A stretch of 60,968 nucleotides of DNA from Magnetococcales bacterium (GCA_015660855.1 JACSDG010000045.1:1-60968), one strand, 5' to 3'; shown: positions 1 to 11,314, counted from the stretch's first letter. Made by a program: numbers and translations. The notes: generated by a model from the sequence alone, not told the origin.

Positions 1-115
1 TTTTGACTTTGATTTTGATTTTACTGCCCCCCAAGGGGGATCTAGGGGCGCAGCCCCAGGGTTTTGATTTTGTTTTTTTGCCCGCAGGGCATCATGTTCT
101 TTTTCTTCGCGGCAT
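1..115. repeat. Dispersed GC-rich repeat, left window end
   Basis: A run of TTTTGA/ATTTTG units is followed by a C-rich/G-rich palindrome, an 'aggggcgcagcccc' hairpin and a 'gcccgcagggc' hairpin. The reverse complement of the last ~97 bases of the window matches it almost exactly. Related copies occur near 4.0, 47.4, 48.4, 53.3, 56.7 and 57.9 kb. No gene is visible in the first 183 bases. Confidence 0.85.
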
Positions 116-183
116 TGCGTTTTCGCTTTTGATCCCTACCTGTTGTACAGGCATTTCAAAGGTTGATTACAGGGAGAACGTCC

Positions 184-2717
184 ATGCGGGAAGATCGTTT
201 GACCACCAAATCACGCGAAGCCATTCAACAAGCCATGGGTTTGGCGGCGGGTTTCGGACATCAGCATCTGGAACCGGAACACCTGTTGCTGGCATTGGTG
301 GAACAAAAGGATGGCCTGGTCCGTCCCATTCTCGACCAGGCCGGCTTGCCTGCCGACCGCCTGTCAGGTCAACTCTCCCCCCTTTTGCAACGAATTCCCA
401 AGGTCGCCGGATCTGGGGTGGGGCAGATTATTTTTTCCCGCCGCATGCAGGGGTTGTGGGCCGATGCCGAAACCATCGCCGCCGGCCTGCGTGATGATTA
501 TATATCCACCGAACATTTTCTCCTGGGCATGACCAGGGAAAAAGAAGGGGAACTGGCCCCCCTGTTGACCCAACAGGGGATCAACTTTAAAGGGTTGCAG
601 GCCACCATATTAAAACTTCGCTCTGGACAAAGGGTAGTCAATCCCGATCCCGAAACGGGATTTCAAACTCTGGAAAAATACACACGGGATTTGACCGAAT
701 TGGCGCGGAAGGGAAAATTGGATCCGGTCATTGGACGGGATGAAGAAATTCGCCGCACCATTCAGGTTTTGTCACGGCGCACCAAAAACAATCCGGTGTT
801 GATTGGTGAACCAGGGGTGGGAAAAACCGCCATTGTTGAAGGATTGGCCTTGCGGGTGATTCGGGGCGATGTTCCCGACGCATTGAAACACATTCGCATA
901 GCGGCCTTGGACATGGGAGCACTCATTGCCGGTTCCAAATTTCGTGGGGAGTTCGAGGAACGTCTGAAAGGGGTGTTGCGCGAAGTTGTCGAATCGGAAG
1001 GGCGGGTTATTTTGTTTATCGATGAGATGCACACGTTGGTGGGGGCTGGAAGGGCCGATGGTGCCATGGATGCGTCTAACCTGTTGAAACCGGCTCTGGC
1101 GCGTGGAGATCTTCATTGCGTGGGAGCCACCACTCTGGATGAATATCGCAAACATGTGGAAAAAGATCCCGCTTTGGAACGGCGTTTTCAGCCGGTATTG
1201 GTGCGGGAACCCGGGGTTGAAGACACCATATCCATACTGCGCGGCCTCAAGGAAAAATATGAATTGCACCATGGGGTGCGTATCACCGATGCCGCCATTG
1301 TCGCGGCGGCCACCCTTTCGGAGCGTTATATTTCCGACCGGTTTTTGCCCCCAAACCCCAGGAGATTGACGAGATTGACCGCAAGGTGCTGCAACTGGAA
1401 ATCGAACGCATGGCCTTGTCCAAGGAGAGCGATGCCGGTGCTAGGGAACGCTTGTTGAAGGTGGAACGGGAGTTAGCCAACCATAAGGAGAGTTCCCGGG
1501 GATTGACAGCCCGTTGGCAACAGGAGAAAAACGCCCTCGAAGGTTTGCGTGAGATTCAGGAACATCTGGAGAAAGCCAGACTTGAATTGGCAGAGGCAGA
1601 GCGTAAGGGTGATCTGGCGCGGGCCGGGGAGTTGAAATATGGTTCCATTCCTGAACTGGAACGGCGGATGAGCGATGAAAACCGGGCCAACGGTACTCTT
1701 TCGCAGCCGCAACCTCAGCCACGTTTGTTGCGGGAACAGGTCGGTGAAGAGGATGTGGCCAACATTGTGTCACGTTGGACCGGCGTGCCGGTTGCGCGCA
1801 TGTTGGAGGGGGAACGGGCCAAACTGTTGGATATGGAAAAGCGTTTGGGGCAGAGGGTGGTGGGGCAGGAGTTGGCGTTGGCGGCTGTTTCGCGGGCGGT
1901 GCGGCGTGCCCGTGCCGGTTTGGGCGATCCCAACCGTCCCATAGGGGTGTTTTTGTTCTCGGGTCCTACGGGTGTGGGTAAAACCGAATTGGCGCGTGCG
2001 TTGGCGGAATTTTTGTTTGATGATGAAAACGCCATGGTACGCCTGGACATGTCGGAATACATGGAAAAACATGCCGTATCGCGTCTGGTGGGTGCCCCTC
2101 CGGGATATGTGGGATATGAGGAGGGGGGGCAATTGACCGAATCGGTGCGCAGAAAACCCTATTCGGTGGTGTTGTTGGATGAAATTGAAAAAGCCCATGC
2201 CGATGTGTTCAACATATTGTTGCAGGTGATGGACGATGGCCGTTTGACCGATGGTCAGGGGCGGACGGTCAATTTTAAAAATGTGGTGGTGATCATGACC
2301 TCCAACCTGGGGTCCGATCTCCATGGCCACGGGGGGGTCGAGGGTTTGCAGATGGCGGCCATGGAAAGTTTGCTCAAGCGGCATTTTCGTCCCGAATTTC
2401 TCAACCGCTTGGATGAGGTGATTCATTTTCACCCTCTGCAACGGGAGCACATGGGTGCGATTGTGGAGGTGCAGTTGCGGCGTTTAGAATCCTTGCTGGC
2501 CAGCCACAGCGTGACTCTGGAATTGAGTGCGGAGGCCAGGGATTTTCTTGCGCAAACGGGTTATGACCCCGAATTTGGTGCTCGCCCCCTCAAACGGGTT
2601 ATTCAACGTTTGATCCAGGACCGTTTGGCAGAGGCGATGTTGTCTGGTCATTTGTGCGAAGGTCAGCACGCAAAAATGGTGCGGGTGGGGGATGGTATTG
2701 GAATTGAGGGGGTGTGA
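184..2717 (+). pseudogene. clpB: ClpB disaggregase, disrupted by internal deletion
   Basis: Encodes an AAA+ ClpB/Hsp104 chaperone, which with DnaK resolubilises protein aggregates in the cytoplasm. The start chosen is ATG 184, giving [10 protein letters not shown] as in typical ClpB; an in-frame upstream ATG would only add residues from non-coding sequence. The N domain, the first AAA module (Walker [10 protein letters not shown] near 805, Walker [10 protein letters not shown] near 1010), the coiled-coil M domain and the second AAA module (GPTGVGKTE near 1963) are all present, but in two frames. Frame 1 is collinear up to RYISDRFLP (about 1347). The other frame resumes at [11 protein letters not shown] (about 1353). 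About 20 conserved residues expected between them (DKAID...DEAA...) are missing, so some 60 bases not divisible by three have been lost. The second frame then runs intact to 2717. Either a real inactivating deletion or an assembly error; the rest of the gene shows no decay. Confidence 0.85.
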
Positions 2718-2776
2718 TTGGATGATACCATGGCCAGCAACAATAGTTGCTTGCGTTGCCGGGGGTTTCCGCCCGC

Positions 2777-3892
2777 TCAATCGACAAGTTCGTAAGCCGT
2801 GCTTCGCCCACCACGGATCATTTTGCGCAGCATGCCAAGTGCGATCAATTCGTTGATGTCGCGCAGTGCCGTATCGGGCGAGCACTTGGCGATGGTTGCC
2901 CATTTGCTGCTGGTAAGCTTGCCCTGGAAACCATCGACAAGTCGGTTGAGCAGCTTCACCTGCCGCTCGTTCAACGGTGTACCTGCCCAACGTTGCCAAA
3001 AACGCGTTTTCACCAAAACAGCGTCAAGCGTATGCTGGGCACCTTCTACAGATCGGAGCAACGCATCTAGGAACCACGCCAGCCAGCCGGTGACATCCAG
3101 CGTGCCTTTCTGAGTCTGCTCCAGGATATCATAGTAGGCTTTGCGCTCACGCTGAATCTGCGCCGACAGGCTGTAGAAACGCTGCGGGCTGCCATCGGCG
3201 CGAGCCAGGAACAGGTCGCCCACCGCCCGGGCAATACGACCATTGCCGTCCTCGAAAGGGTGCAGCGTCACAAACCATAAATGTGCCAGCCCTGCCTTGA
3301 TCAAGGCGGGTTCGGGGGTATCGTCATTCGCCCATACCAGGAAGTGGGCCATTTCGGCCTCCAGTTGCGTCGCTGGTGGTGCTTCGTAATGGACGCATTG
3401 TCGATGTATCGGCCCCGACACCACCTGCATCGGCCCGGAGGCGTCGTTGCGCCACACCCCGACACAAATCTTGGTCAGCCCGCTGTACCCAGTGGGAAAC
3501 AAAGCCGCATGCCACCCAAACAGTCGTTCAATGGTCAGAGGTGCCGCACTGTGGGCGGTGGCGTCGAGTACCATTTCGACGACTCCCTCGATGTGTCGGT
3601 CAATCGGTGCCAAAGCACCGATTTCTACACCGAGGCGGCGGGCAATAGAGGAACGCACCGAATCGACGTTGAGCCGTTCGCCCTCGATCTCGCTGGACTT
3701 GACCACATCCTCCGTCAACACAGTCAGACTGGCTTGGTCACGTAGCGGCATGCCGACATCCGCCAGTCTGCCCAACAGCAGCCCCTGAGCGCGACTGACC
3801 GCACACAGCGGACGCATCAGCACCGTGAGGTCGTAACGCATCGTCGGCCAATCGGCCAACTGCCAGATGAAATATTTATCTCCGCTATTCAT
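2777..3892 (-). CDS. Fic domain protein (AMP-transferase type), class II
   Basis: Fic proteins usually transfer AMP (or another phosphate-containing group) from a nucleotide to a hydroxyl side chain of a target protein. The catalytic loop HPFEDGNGR is complete (residues about 211-219 from ATG 3892), with the catalytic His and the phosphate-binding GNGR. An N-terminal SSEIEGE (about 66-72) fits the inhibitory (S/T)xxxE(G/N) helix, and its position before the Fic fold makes this class II, self-inhibited. The first ~110 residues resemble the DUF4172/Fic_N region and the C-terminus ends in a winged-helix-like segment (NELIALGMLRK). The frame is open upstream to 3961, but the conserved N-terminus begins near MNSGDKYF, so I prefer 3892; no strong ribosome site decides it. 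It stands alone, convergent with clpB, next to a dispersed repeat. It could be a toxin, a housekeeping regulator or a defence gene. Confidence 0.9.
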   Translation of the reverse strand: MNSGDKYFIWQLADWPTMRYDLTVLMRPLCAVSRAQGLLLGRLADVGMPLRDQASLTVLTEDVVKSSEIEGERLNVDSVRSSIARRLGVEIGALAPIDRHIEGVVEMVLDATAHSAAPLTIERLFGWHAALFPTGYSGLTKICVGVWRNDASGPMQVVSGPIHRQCVHYEAPPATQLEAEMAHFLVWANDDTPEPALIKAGLAHLWFVTLHPFEDGNGRIARAVGDLFLARADGSPQRFYSLSAQIQRERKAYYDILEQTQKGTLDVTGWLAWFLDALLRSVEGAQHTLDAVLVKTRFWQRWAGTPLNERQVKLLNRLVDGFQGKLTSSKWATIAKCSPDTALRDINELIALGMLRKMIRGGRSTAYELVD

Positions 3893-3969
3893 GCGGAGAT
3901 TGTGGCGCACATTCACCGCAAGGGCAAGATGTTCAGGTATCGGAAAAATAAATTTTCCCAATTATTGAA

Positions 3970-4093
3970 AGAAAAAAGGTCTCTGGGGGATGCAATCCCC
4001 AAAGGTTATATTTTTTAATTTAAACAAAAAGCTACATTGCCTGTGGGGGGGTGGGGGCGAATCCCCCAAGGTTTTTGTTTTGCCCGAAGGGCA
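3970..4093. repeat. Dispersed GC-rich repeat copy
   Basis: Contains the family landmarks: a 'ctgggggatgcaatccccaaagg' palindrome, 'ttaaacaaaaagct.cattgcctg', a G-run followed by 'gaatcccccaaggttttt', and the closing 'gcccgaagggc' hairpin. It fills the gap between the Fic gene and the M24 peptidase gene. Confidence 0.8.
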
Positions 4094-4099
4094 AGAGAT

Positions 4100-5239
4100 T
4101 CAATCCAGGATTTCCAAAAATTTTTCCTGAACTGTCAGGTTGCGGCAACCATTCGACTCAACAACAACAACATCCTCGATGCGTACCCCCCCCATATCGG
4201 GGTAATAGAGTCCAGGCTCGACGGTAACCACATGACCCGCAACCAGGAATTGATCTTTTTGGCCAATGCGGGGGGTTTCATGGATTTCCAATCCCAGGCC
4301 GTGGCCGGTGCCGTGGAAGAACCCTCCCTGACGCCCATCGGGGAGCGGTCCGGTGGCAAAACCGGCATCGGTAAGGTGTTGGGTGACGGCATCGTGGACC
4401 ATCCTGCCGTCCACACCGTCACGGATCAAGGCAAAGGCGACCTCCTGGGCTTGGCGTACGGCTTCCCAGGCCCGACGAACCCGATCAGGGGCCTGTCCAC
4501 GACACACCGTGCGGGTCATGTCGCCCCAATAGCCGGTGGCTTCCACCCGTGGAAAGACATCCAGAATAATGGGGGCGTGGGCGGAAAGGGGCCCGTGGCC
4601 TTTCTCGTGGGGATCCGCCCCCTGAACACCACCGGTGACAATGGTATGATTGGGCATGGCCCCCTCCCGCACCAATTGGGCGTTGATTTCTCCACGAACC
4701 CGCTCACTGGTCAAAGGGGCACCATCAAGGTGTAACATGTCCTGTGAATCAATGGATGCCCGGCGAATCATTTCAATGCCATGATTCATGGCACGGGCGG
4801 TCATTCCAAGGGCGGACTCGATATGGGCAATTTCTTCGGGGGTTTTGATCGCGCGCTGCGGCCAGAAAACCTCATAGAGCGGCTCCACATCAATCCGCAA
4901 TTCTTTAAGCCGGCTCGCCAAACCCAGGGGAAATGTAAAAGGTACTTCGACCTTGTGAATGCCTAATTGTTTGAGAAAATGGGCAATCAAGACCGCTTCA
5001 TCGACAATTCTATGAGGAAAGAATTCCTTGAAATGGGCGCGAATGCCGGCCCAATCGTGCACATGATCCACCCGCGCACACCGTCTGGCCCGGTCTATTT
5101 CGAGGGAAGATGTCAGCAGATGGGTTTTTCCCGCATTCGCTTCCTGAAGGTAGAGAAAGGGGTCCGGGGCAAAAAAACGGGTGGCGTAGAATAAATCCGC
5201 CGAAGTTTCCGAGGAGGCGTGAATGAGCCGGGCTTTCAC
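4100..5239 (-). CDS. M24 family metallopeptidase (Xaa-Pro aminopeptidase-like)
   Basis: A 379-residue pita-bread-fold peptidase, probably cytoplasmic, cleaving the bond before proline at the N-terminus of peptides. The C-terminal half holds the metal-site pattern of the family: two Asp in ILDVFPRVEATGYWGDMTR, a His in GTGHGLGLEIHE, and two Glu in VTVEPGLYY and VRIEDVVVV. The N-terminal half is the creatinase-type domain. The start is a GTG whose GTGA overlaps the TGA stop of elbB by four bases, so the two are probably translated as a coupled pair. Known M24 members include aminopeptidase P, prolidase and inactive relatives; the full ligand set argues for activity, but substrate choice cannot be read from the sequence. 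Confidence 0.9.
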   Translation of the reverse strand: MKARLIHASSETSADLFYATRFFAPDPFLYLQEANAGKTHLLTSSLEIDRARRCARVDHVHDWAGIRAHFKEFFPHRIVDEAVLIAHFLKQLGIHKVEVPFTFPLGLASRLKELRIDVEPLYEVFWPQRAIKTPEEIAHIESALGMTARAMNHGIEMIRRASIDSQDMLHLDGAPLTSERVRGEINAQLVREGAMPNHTIVTGGVQGADPHEKGHGPLSAHAPIILDVFPRVEATGYWGDMTRTVCRGQAPDRVRRAWEAVRQAQEVAFALIRDGVDGRMVHDAVTQHLTDAGFATGPLPDGRQGGFFHGTGHGLGLEIHETPRIGQKDQFLVAGHVVTVEPGLYYPDMGGVRIEDVVVVESNGCRNLTVQEKFLEILD

Positions 5240-5901
5240 TTAGAAACCATTTCCATGATTTTAGCTACCAGCTTTTCGATTCCTTGTCCCGCCTCGCCGA
5301 TGGAGGAGGCACACATATAGGCGGCGGTGGTTACGATACGGTTGTCGGCATCGACGACGATTCCATCATAACCGCTTTCCTGGTGTTTGTTGCCCATTTT
5401 TTCGATGGCTCCGGCCACACCGGCATCGTCGCCGATGGTCAGTACCACCCCTTTCCCCGACAAAACCTTGGAGAGGACTGCTGGGGTAATGCACAAGGCA
5501 CCGATGGGCTTTTTGGCCTTGACCATGTCCAACAGCAATCGGGACACGTCCGGGTTTACTGTCGCATTGGGTCCGTCGAAGGCAACGCTGGAAAGGTTTT
5601 TGGCTGCGCCAAACCCGCCGGGGAGGATAATGGCGTCCAACTCATCGGCTTTGACACCGGCCATGTCGCGCACTTGGCCACGGGTGATGCGGGCCGATTC
5701 CACCAGGCAATTGCGGGTTTCGTTGGTGACTTCGCCGGTCAAATGGTTGATAACATGGTGCTGGGGGATGTTGGGGGCCATGGCGATAATTTGGGCCGAA
5801 GCGCGATCCAAAAAGAAAAGGGTCAGAGTGGCTTCATGAATTTCGCTACCGTCATAGACTCCGCACCCAGACAACACAACCCCGATGCGCTTACCGGCCA
5901 T
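5236..5901 (-). CDS. elbB: ElbB, DJ-1/PfpI-family glyoxalase-like protein
   Basis: 221 residues, the usual length of ElbB (also called isoprenoid biosynthesis protein with amidotransferase-like domain; glyoxalase III-type activity has been reported for the family). The N-terminus has VLSGCGVYDGSEIHEA, diagnostic for ElbB, then the nucleophile elbow LCITPAVLS with the conserved Cys in a DJ-1 fold. LPGGFGAAKNLS is also strongly conserved. It is the first gene of a two-gene unit with the M24 peptidase. The biological role of ElbB is still vague (small-aldehyde detoxification or isoprenoid metabolism), and the peptidase neighbour does not clarify it. Confidence 0.95.
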   Translation of the reverse strand: MAGKRIGVVLSGCGVYDGSEIHEATLTLFFLDRASAQIIAMAPNIPQHHVINHLTGEVTNETRNCLVESARITRGQVRDMAGVKADELDAIILPGGFGAAKNLSSVAFDGPNATVNPDVSRLLLDMVKAKKPIGALCITPAVLSKVLSGKGVVLTIGDDAGVAGAIEKMGNKHQESGYDGIVVDADNRIVTTAAYMCASSIGEAGQGIEKLVAKIMEMVSK

Positions 5902-5928
5902 GTCATGTCTCCTTGCATCTTTTCCTGA

Positions 5929-6099
5929 TTATTTAAGGTTGGCGTTGGGGATGCCAAAAAAATTGCGAAACTTAACGCCAGTCTTCTTTTTGTGCACTTT
6001 AAAATAATTTTCCGTATATGAATGTCGATGGCCACGACGAATAGCATTAAAAACGACCCACCCCAAGAATCCTAGTGGAATCAAGTTAAAAATTTCCAT
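5929..6099 (-). CDS. Possible 56-residue small protein
   Basis: An open frame of 56 codons from ATG 6099 to TAA, in the gap between groEL and elbB. The predicted product starts MEIFNLIPLGFLGWVVF, a short hydrophobic stretch that could sit in the membrane, followed by a basic tail rich in Arg, His and Lys. The ribosome site is weak. It reads in the same direction as elbB and ends 27 bases before the elbB start, so it could be the first gene of that unit. I recognise no family. It may be a chance frame. Confidence 0.3.
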   Translation of the reverse strand: MEIFNLIPLGFLGWVVFNAIRRGHRHSYTENYFKVHKKKTGVKFRNFFGIPNANLK

Positions 6100-6197
6100 G
6101 GACGCTGACCTTTTCGGGTTACAAGAGAAGCCTAGGGGGGAGGGTAAACATCTATTAGAAGAATTGCAACAGCGAATATGCGAAAGTCCAAGACCAT

Positions 6198-6230
6198 CAA
6201 AAAGATCCGGGGGGGATGACTCCCCCCCGG
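6198..6230 (-). terminator. Rho-independent terminator after groEL
   Basis: On the minus strand a GC-rich hairpin (CCGGGGGGGA / TCCCCCCCGG arms at 6207-6230, 3-4 base loop) is followed by ATCTTTTT. It lies about 100 bases beyond the groEL stop and has the right orientation to end groESL transcription. The stem resembles the G/C-rich palindrome of the dispersed repeats. Confidence 0.6.
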
Positions 6231-6330
6231 CGAATGTCTGAAGGCAGCAGCCTCCAAAGTTTGTGTTTCGACAATTATTTTACATTTTTCAAAGGGGCAG
6301 GACGAAAGCCCCAGGGCTTGATTTTGAAAC

Positions 6331-7995
<1,665 letters not shown>

Positions 7996-8049
7996 TTACC
8001 TTTTCGTTTCGATGAATTTGTCCCAACAAACCAGAATGTTTCAGACCAT

Positions 8050-8343
8050 CTATTCAATGATGCCCATGACATCTGATTCCCGCATGATCAGCAATTCTTC
8101 GCCATCGAGCTTGACCTCGGTACCGGCATATTTGGCAAACAACACCTTGTCACCTGTTTTGACTTCCATCGGGCGCAGCTTGCCCTCTTCGTTGACGGCC
8201 CCTTTGCCAACGGCCAAAACCTCACCCTGAATGGGTTTTTCTTTGGCGGTGTCGGGAATGATGATGCCTCCAGAACTCTTTTGATCTTGATCGAGCCGTT
8301 TGACCACAATGCGGTCGTGCAATGGACGAAATTTCGTATTCAT
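8050..8343 (-). CDS. groES: GroES co-chaperonin
   Basis: 97 residues; the heptameric lid of GroEL. Begins [16 protein letters not shown], has the mobile loop [15 protein letters not shown] (about residues 23-37) that binds GroEL, and the GEVLAVGKG and [13 protein letters not shown] strands. It is first in the groESL operon. About 90 bases upstream of its start lie a CIRCE operator and a sigma-70-like promoter, so expression should rise on heat shock when HrcA releases the operator; no hrcA gene is in the window. The leader between CIRCE and the start is ~90 bases, and 'ggaggttt' just before the ATG is a good ribosome site. Confidence 0.99.
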   Translation of the reverse strand: MNTKFRPLHDRIVVKRLDQDQKSSGGIIIPDTAKEKPIQGEVLAVGKGAVNEEGKLRPMEVKTGDKVLFAKYAGTEVKLDGEELLIMRESDVMGIIE

Positions 8344-8433
8344 CGCCTGTTTAAACCTCCAGTATCATCTATTGGTTGGTGCATTTAAAGTTTGGTTATC
8401 TGCCAAAAACGGTAAAAGCATGAATTGCCCGGA

Positions 8434-8460
8434 TTGGCACTCTACCACATCGAGTGCTAA
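8434..8460 (-). promoter_or_regulatory. CIRCE operator (HrcA binding site)
   Basis: TTGGCACTC, nine bases, GAGTGCTAA. This matches the CIRCE consensus TTAGCACTC-N9-GAGTGCTAA with one mismatch. It lies between the groESL promoter and groES, the usual position for HrcA repression. Confidence 0.95.
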
Positions 8461-8487
8461 ATGTAGGCCTTTATCGCCCACTGTCAA
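8460..8487 (-). promoter_or_regulatory. groESL promoter, sigma-70 type
   Basis: On the minus strand TTGACA (8482-8487) is followed after 16 bases by TACATT (8460-8465). The -10 box abuts the CIRCE operator, so bound HrcA would block transcription start. No sigma-32 type promoter was seen. Confidence 0.75.
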
Positions 8488-8519
8488 GGCTTGGTGGCGC
8501 ACTTTTTTAAAAAAGCAGT

Positions 8520-9827
8520 TTATTGGACCAAAAGAGGTTCGATGGTTTTTTTGATTCTTCCGGCGGCGACCGGAGCGAAGGAGACGGTTAGGCGAATGTG
8601 ATCGTCCTGGTCTTGGCGATCAATGATATGGCCTTCGCGACATAGCCGCGCCAAAAGGGCACCGTCGGAGGCGGGGATGCACAGATGGAACACTTCAGCT
8701 TTGAGGCTGGCGGCTTTTTGCAGTGCTTGGATTAAATTTTCTTCACCTTGTCCGGTTTTGGCGGAGATGACCAGACTGTGGGGGCGTTCGGTAAAACGTT
8801 GAATATTGGCCTGATGTTCTTCGCTGAGGCGGTCGCATTTGTTGTAGAGGGTCAACATGGGTTTTTGGCCGGCCCCCAGTCCTTCAAGGACATCCATGAC
8901 CACGCGATGCTGGTCGGAACATTCGTTATCGGCAAGATCGACGACATGCAGCAACAGGTCGGCTTCCAGCACCTCTTCCAGGGTGGCCCGGAAGGCGGCG
9001 ATGAGTTGGTGGGGCAGATCACGGATGAAACCTACGGTGTCGCTGAGGATGATACGCTGGCCATCGGGGAGTGTCAGACCGCGCATGGTGGGATCCAAGG
9101 TGGCGAACAATTGATCGGCTTCATACACCCCGGCCTGGGTCAAGCGGTTGAACAGGGTTGACTTTCCGGCGTTGGTGTACCCTACCAGGGAAACGGTAAA
9201 GTAAGGGACATCCCGGCGGGCGTGACGTTGCAGTGAACGGGTGCGTTCGACCTGGACAAGTTGTTTTTTCAGACGATGGATGCGGTCGCGGATGAGACGA
9301 CGATCAACTTCGATTTGGGTTTCACCCGGTCCACCCCGCAATCCCACTCCGCCGCGCTGACGTTCCAGATGACTCCAGGTGCGAACCAGTCGGGATTGTT
9401 GATAAAGCAGCATGGCCAAGCGGACTTGCAGGTTACCTTCACGGGTACGGGCGCGGGCGGCGAAGATTTCCAGGATCAACCCCGTTCGGTCGATCACTTT
9501 GCAATCCAGGGTCTTTTCAAGATTACGTTGTTGTACAGGAGTCAGCGCGTGGTTGAAAACCACGACCTCGATTTCCAGAGCCTCGACTTCCTCCCCAAGG
9601 TTTTCTACCTGACCCTTGCCCAGATAAGTCGCCGGGTGCACGCGCCCGACCGCCAAAATTCTCCGCCCCTTTTCCACGAGGTCGGCACTTTGGACCAAGT
9701 GGCTGAGTTCCACACAATAACCCTCTGCCAGTTCGCGTCCCTCCTCCCGGGTAAATGTTTGTACGAGAAGGGCTGAGACAGGTTCAGGCCTGGAAGAATG
9801 GGAGGCGTTAGTCGTCACCTTGACCAA
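8520..9827 (-). CDS. hflX: HflX GTPase, ribosome rescue/splitting factor
   Basis: A P-loop GTPase of the HflX family; in E. coli HflX splits stalled or stressed ribosomes. The N-terminal nucleotide-binding-like domain ([14 protein letters not shown]) leads to the glycine-rich linker [16 protein letters not shown] and then the G domain: G1 [10 protein letters not shown]3 [11 protein letters not shown]4 NKCD, G5 ISAKTG. Length (about 435) is normal. The start is uncertain: TTG 9827 gives [10 protein letters not shown], and GTG 9818 gives a three-residue shorter protein. Both lie inside the end of hfq, so translation is coupled to hfq. The hfq-hflX pair is widespread in proteobacteria. Confidence 0.97.
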   Translation of the reverse strand: MVKVTTNASHSSRPEPVSALLVQTFTREEGRELAEGYCVELSHLVQSADLVEKGRRILAVGRVHPATYLGKGQVENLGEEVEALEIEVVVFNHALTPVQQRNLEKTLDCKVIDRTGLILEIFAARARTREGNLQVRLAMLLYQQSRLVRTWSHLERQRGGVGLRGGPGETQIEVDRRLIRDRIHRLKKQLVQVERTRSLQRHARRDVPYFTVSLVGYTNAGKSTLFNRLTQAGVYEADQLFATLDPTMRGLTLPDGQRIILSDTVGFIRDLPHQLIAAFRATLEEVLEADLLLHVVDLADNECSDQHRVVMDVLEGLGAGQKPMLTLYNKCDRLSEEHQANIQRFTERPHSLVISAKTGQGEENLIQALQKAASLKAEVFHLCIPASDGALLARLCREGHIIDRQDQDDHIRLTVSFAPVAAGRIKKTIEPLLVQ

Positions 9828-10041
9828 AATCTATGTTGCGGGATGGCATGACTGTGGAGATGGCGTGTTTGAAAACCAATTGGGTGACGCTGTTTTTCAG
9901 GAGCAGGCAATAGTTGTCAAAGGAGGTGATGACCCCTTGTAACTTGATGCCGTTGATCAAAAAAACAGTGACGGGAACTTTTTCTTTGCGCAGAGTGTTC
10001 AGAAAAGGATCCTGAACGCTGTGAATGGTCTGACCGGCCAT
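9808..10041 (-). CDS. hfq: Hfq RNA chaperone
   Basis: 77 residues, Sm-like hexamer that pairs small RNAs with mRNAs. The Sm1 motif ([27 protein letters not shown] region, about 25-50) and Sm2 motif [11 protein letters not shown] (about 54-64) are intact, as is the proximal-face segment SVQDPFLN near the N-terminus. The C-terminal tail is very short, as in many alphaproteobacteria. A strong 'aagggagggg' ribosome site sits before the ATG. It overlaps hflX downstream. Confidence 0.98.
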   Translation of the reverse strand: MAGQTIHSVQDPFLNTLRKEKVPVTVFLINGIKLQGVITSFDNYCLLLKNSVTQLVFKHAISTVMPSRNIDFGQGDD

Positions 10042-10230
10042 GGCGCACCCCTCCCTTTGATATTTTGATTATTGAAAGAACCGGATATTGGTTTTATTTA
10101 TTTTCTCAAGGCATGCGCCCCGGACGAACGACAGCCCCCATGCTGTCAGTTCCAAGCATAAGGACTCCGGTACGCTTGACGCAAGCGCAATCTTGAAGTG
10201 TGTTCAAGAAAATTTTCGTCTGGTGAGATT
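10042..10230. other. Gap between hfq and the LysR gene
   Basis: About 190 bases holding the hfq ribosome site and presumably its promoter. No convincing gene, hairpin-plus-T terminator or repeat was seen. Confidence 0.5.
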
Positions 10231-11148
10231 TCAGACGCCGGCATGCAGGACGGCGCAGCGTTGTTTGGCATAATTTAAAAATTCTTCCACTGCTTTGGAG
10301 CGAAATTTTTGCTTTTGAAACACAAAATTTAAATGGCGCTTGAATTTGATTCCCTTGACGCGGCCAACCCGAAGGCTTTGCAATTGCAGCTCCTTACGCA
10401 AGGCAACGCTGGAGATGATGCTGAAGCCTACTCCCCCTTCCACGGCGGCCTTCACCGACTCGGTCGTCCCCAGCTCCAGGATCATGTCCAGGTGCTCGTA
10501 GGAGATTCCAGACTTGCCCAGGTGTTCGCTGATAACCATGCGGGTACCGGAGCCTTCTTCACGGGAGACAAAGGGGTGGTCTTTAAGTTTGGCAGGAGGA
10601 ATTTCTTCCATGGATTCAAACGGGTGGCCTGGGGGAAAAATGACGACCAACTCGTCTTCAAAGCAGGGGGCTACGGTGATGTTTTTATTGGCAATCGGCC
10701 CCTCTACCATACCCATGTCGATGGTGGCATCTTCCAGTTTGCGTACAACCAGCCGGGTGTTGTCCACCGACAGACGAACTTGCACCCTGGGAAATTTTTC
10801 GTGGTATCCGCTAAGAATCGGGGGTAGAAGATATTCGCCGATGGTGGTAGAGGCTCCCAGTTTGATGATGCCCCGGGTCTCGCCGGTCATTTCGCTGATG
10901 GCTTTTTCTGTTTCACGATACAGTTCAAGAATTCTTTCGGAATAGCTAAATACCATCTCTCCCGCTTCGGTCAGGGAGATGCGGTTGTGGTGGCGGTCAA
11001 AAAGGCGGGTGTTGAAGTGTTCTTCCAGTTGGCGTATCTGAAAGGTGACGGCAGGTTGTGTCAGGTAGAGTTCTTCGGCGGCCCTGGTGAAGGACAGGTG
11101 TTTGGCTACAGCATGGAATACACGAAGTCGGGTGTCGGAGAAGCTCAT
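10231..11148 (-). CDS. LysR family transcriptional regulator
   Basis: 305 residues. The winged helix-turn-helix at residues 1-62 (RLRVFHAVAKHLSFTRAAEELYLTQPAVTFQIRQLEE) is followed by the linker helix and a two-lobed periplasmic-binding-protein-like effector domain (IKLGASTTIGEYLLPPIL onward). The effector part resembles the CysL/CbbR-like branch, regulators of sulfur or carbon assimilation genes, but the ligand cannot be assigned. It has no obvious divergent partner operon: the next upstream gene, a HAD hydrolase, starts 166 bases away on the other strand and could be a target. Start ATG 11148 fits the family's usual first residues. Confidence 0.93.
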   Translation of the reverse strand: MSFSDTRLRVFHAVAKHLSFTRAAEELYLTQPAVTFQIRQLEEHFNTRLFDRHHNRISLTEAGEMVFSYSERILELYRETEKAISEMTGETRGIIKLGASTTIGEYLLPPILSGYHEKFPRVQVRLSVDNTRLVVRKLEDATIDMGMVEGPIANKNITVAPCFEDELVVIFPPGHPFESMEEIPPAKLKDHPFVSREEGSGTRMVISEHLGKSGISYEHLDMILELGTTESVKAAVEGGVGFSIISSVALRKELQLQSLRVGRVKGIKFKRHLNFVFQKQKFRSKAVEEFLNYAKQRCAVLHAGV

Positions 11149-11314
11149 GAATGGGTCCGGGCGCCAGGGGTTTGAGTGTTGGCTGGATGGAGGATTTTCT
11201 TTTGCGTCGACGCAGCCACGAATCCTTGCAGTGTAAAAAAAATATTGATGGAAGAAAAGGGTAAAAAAATTTTTGATAGGCCAATCATAACCGTATATCG
11301 AAGAAACTATTAAA

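Noticed and set aside
3893-3961. Longer N-terminus of the Fic protein
   Set aside because: Family alignments begin near MNSGDKYF as far as I recall; no ribosome site supports the longer form, though it cannot be excluded.
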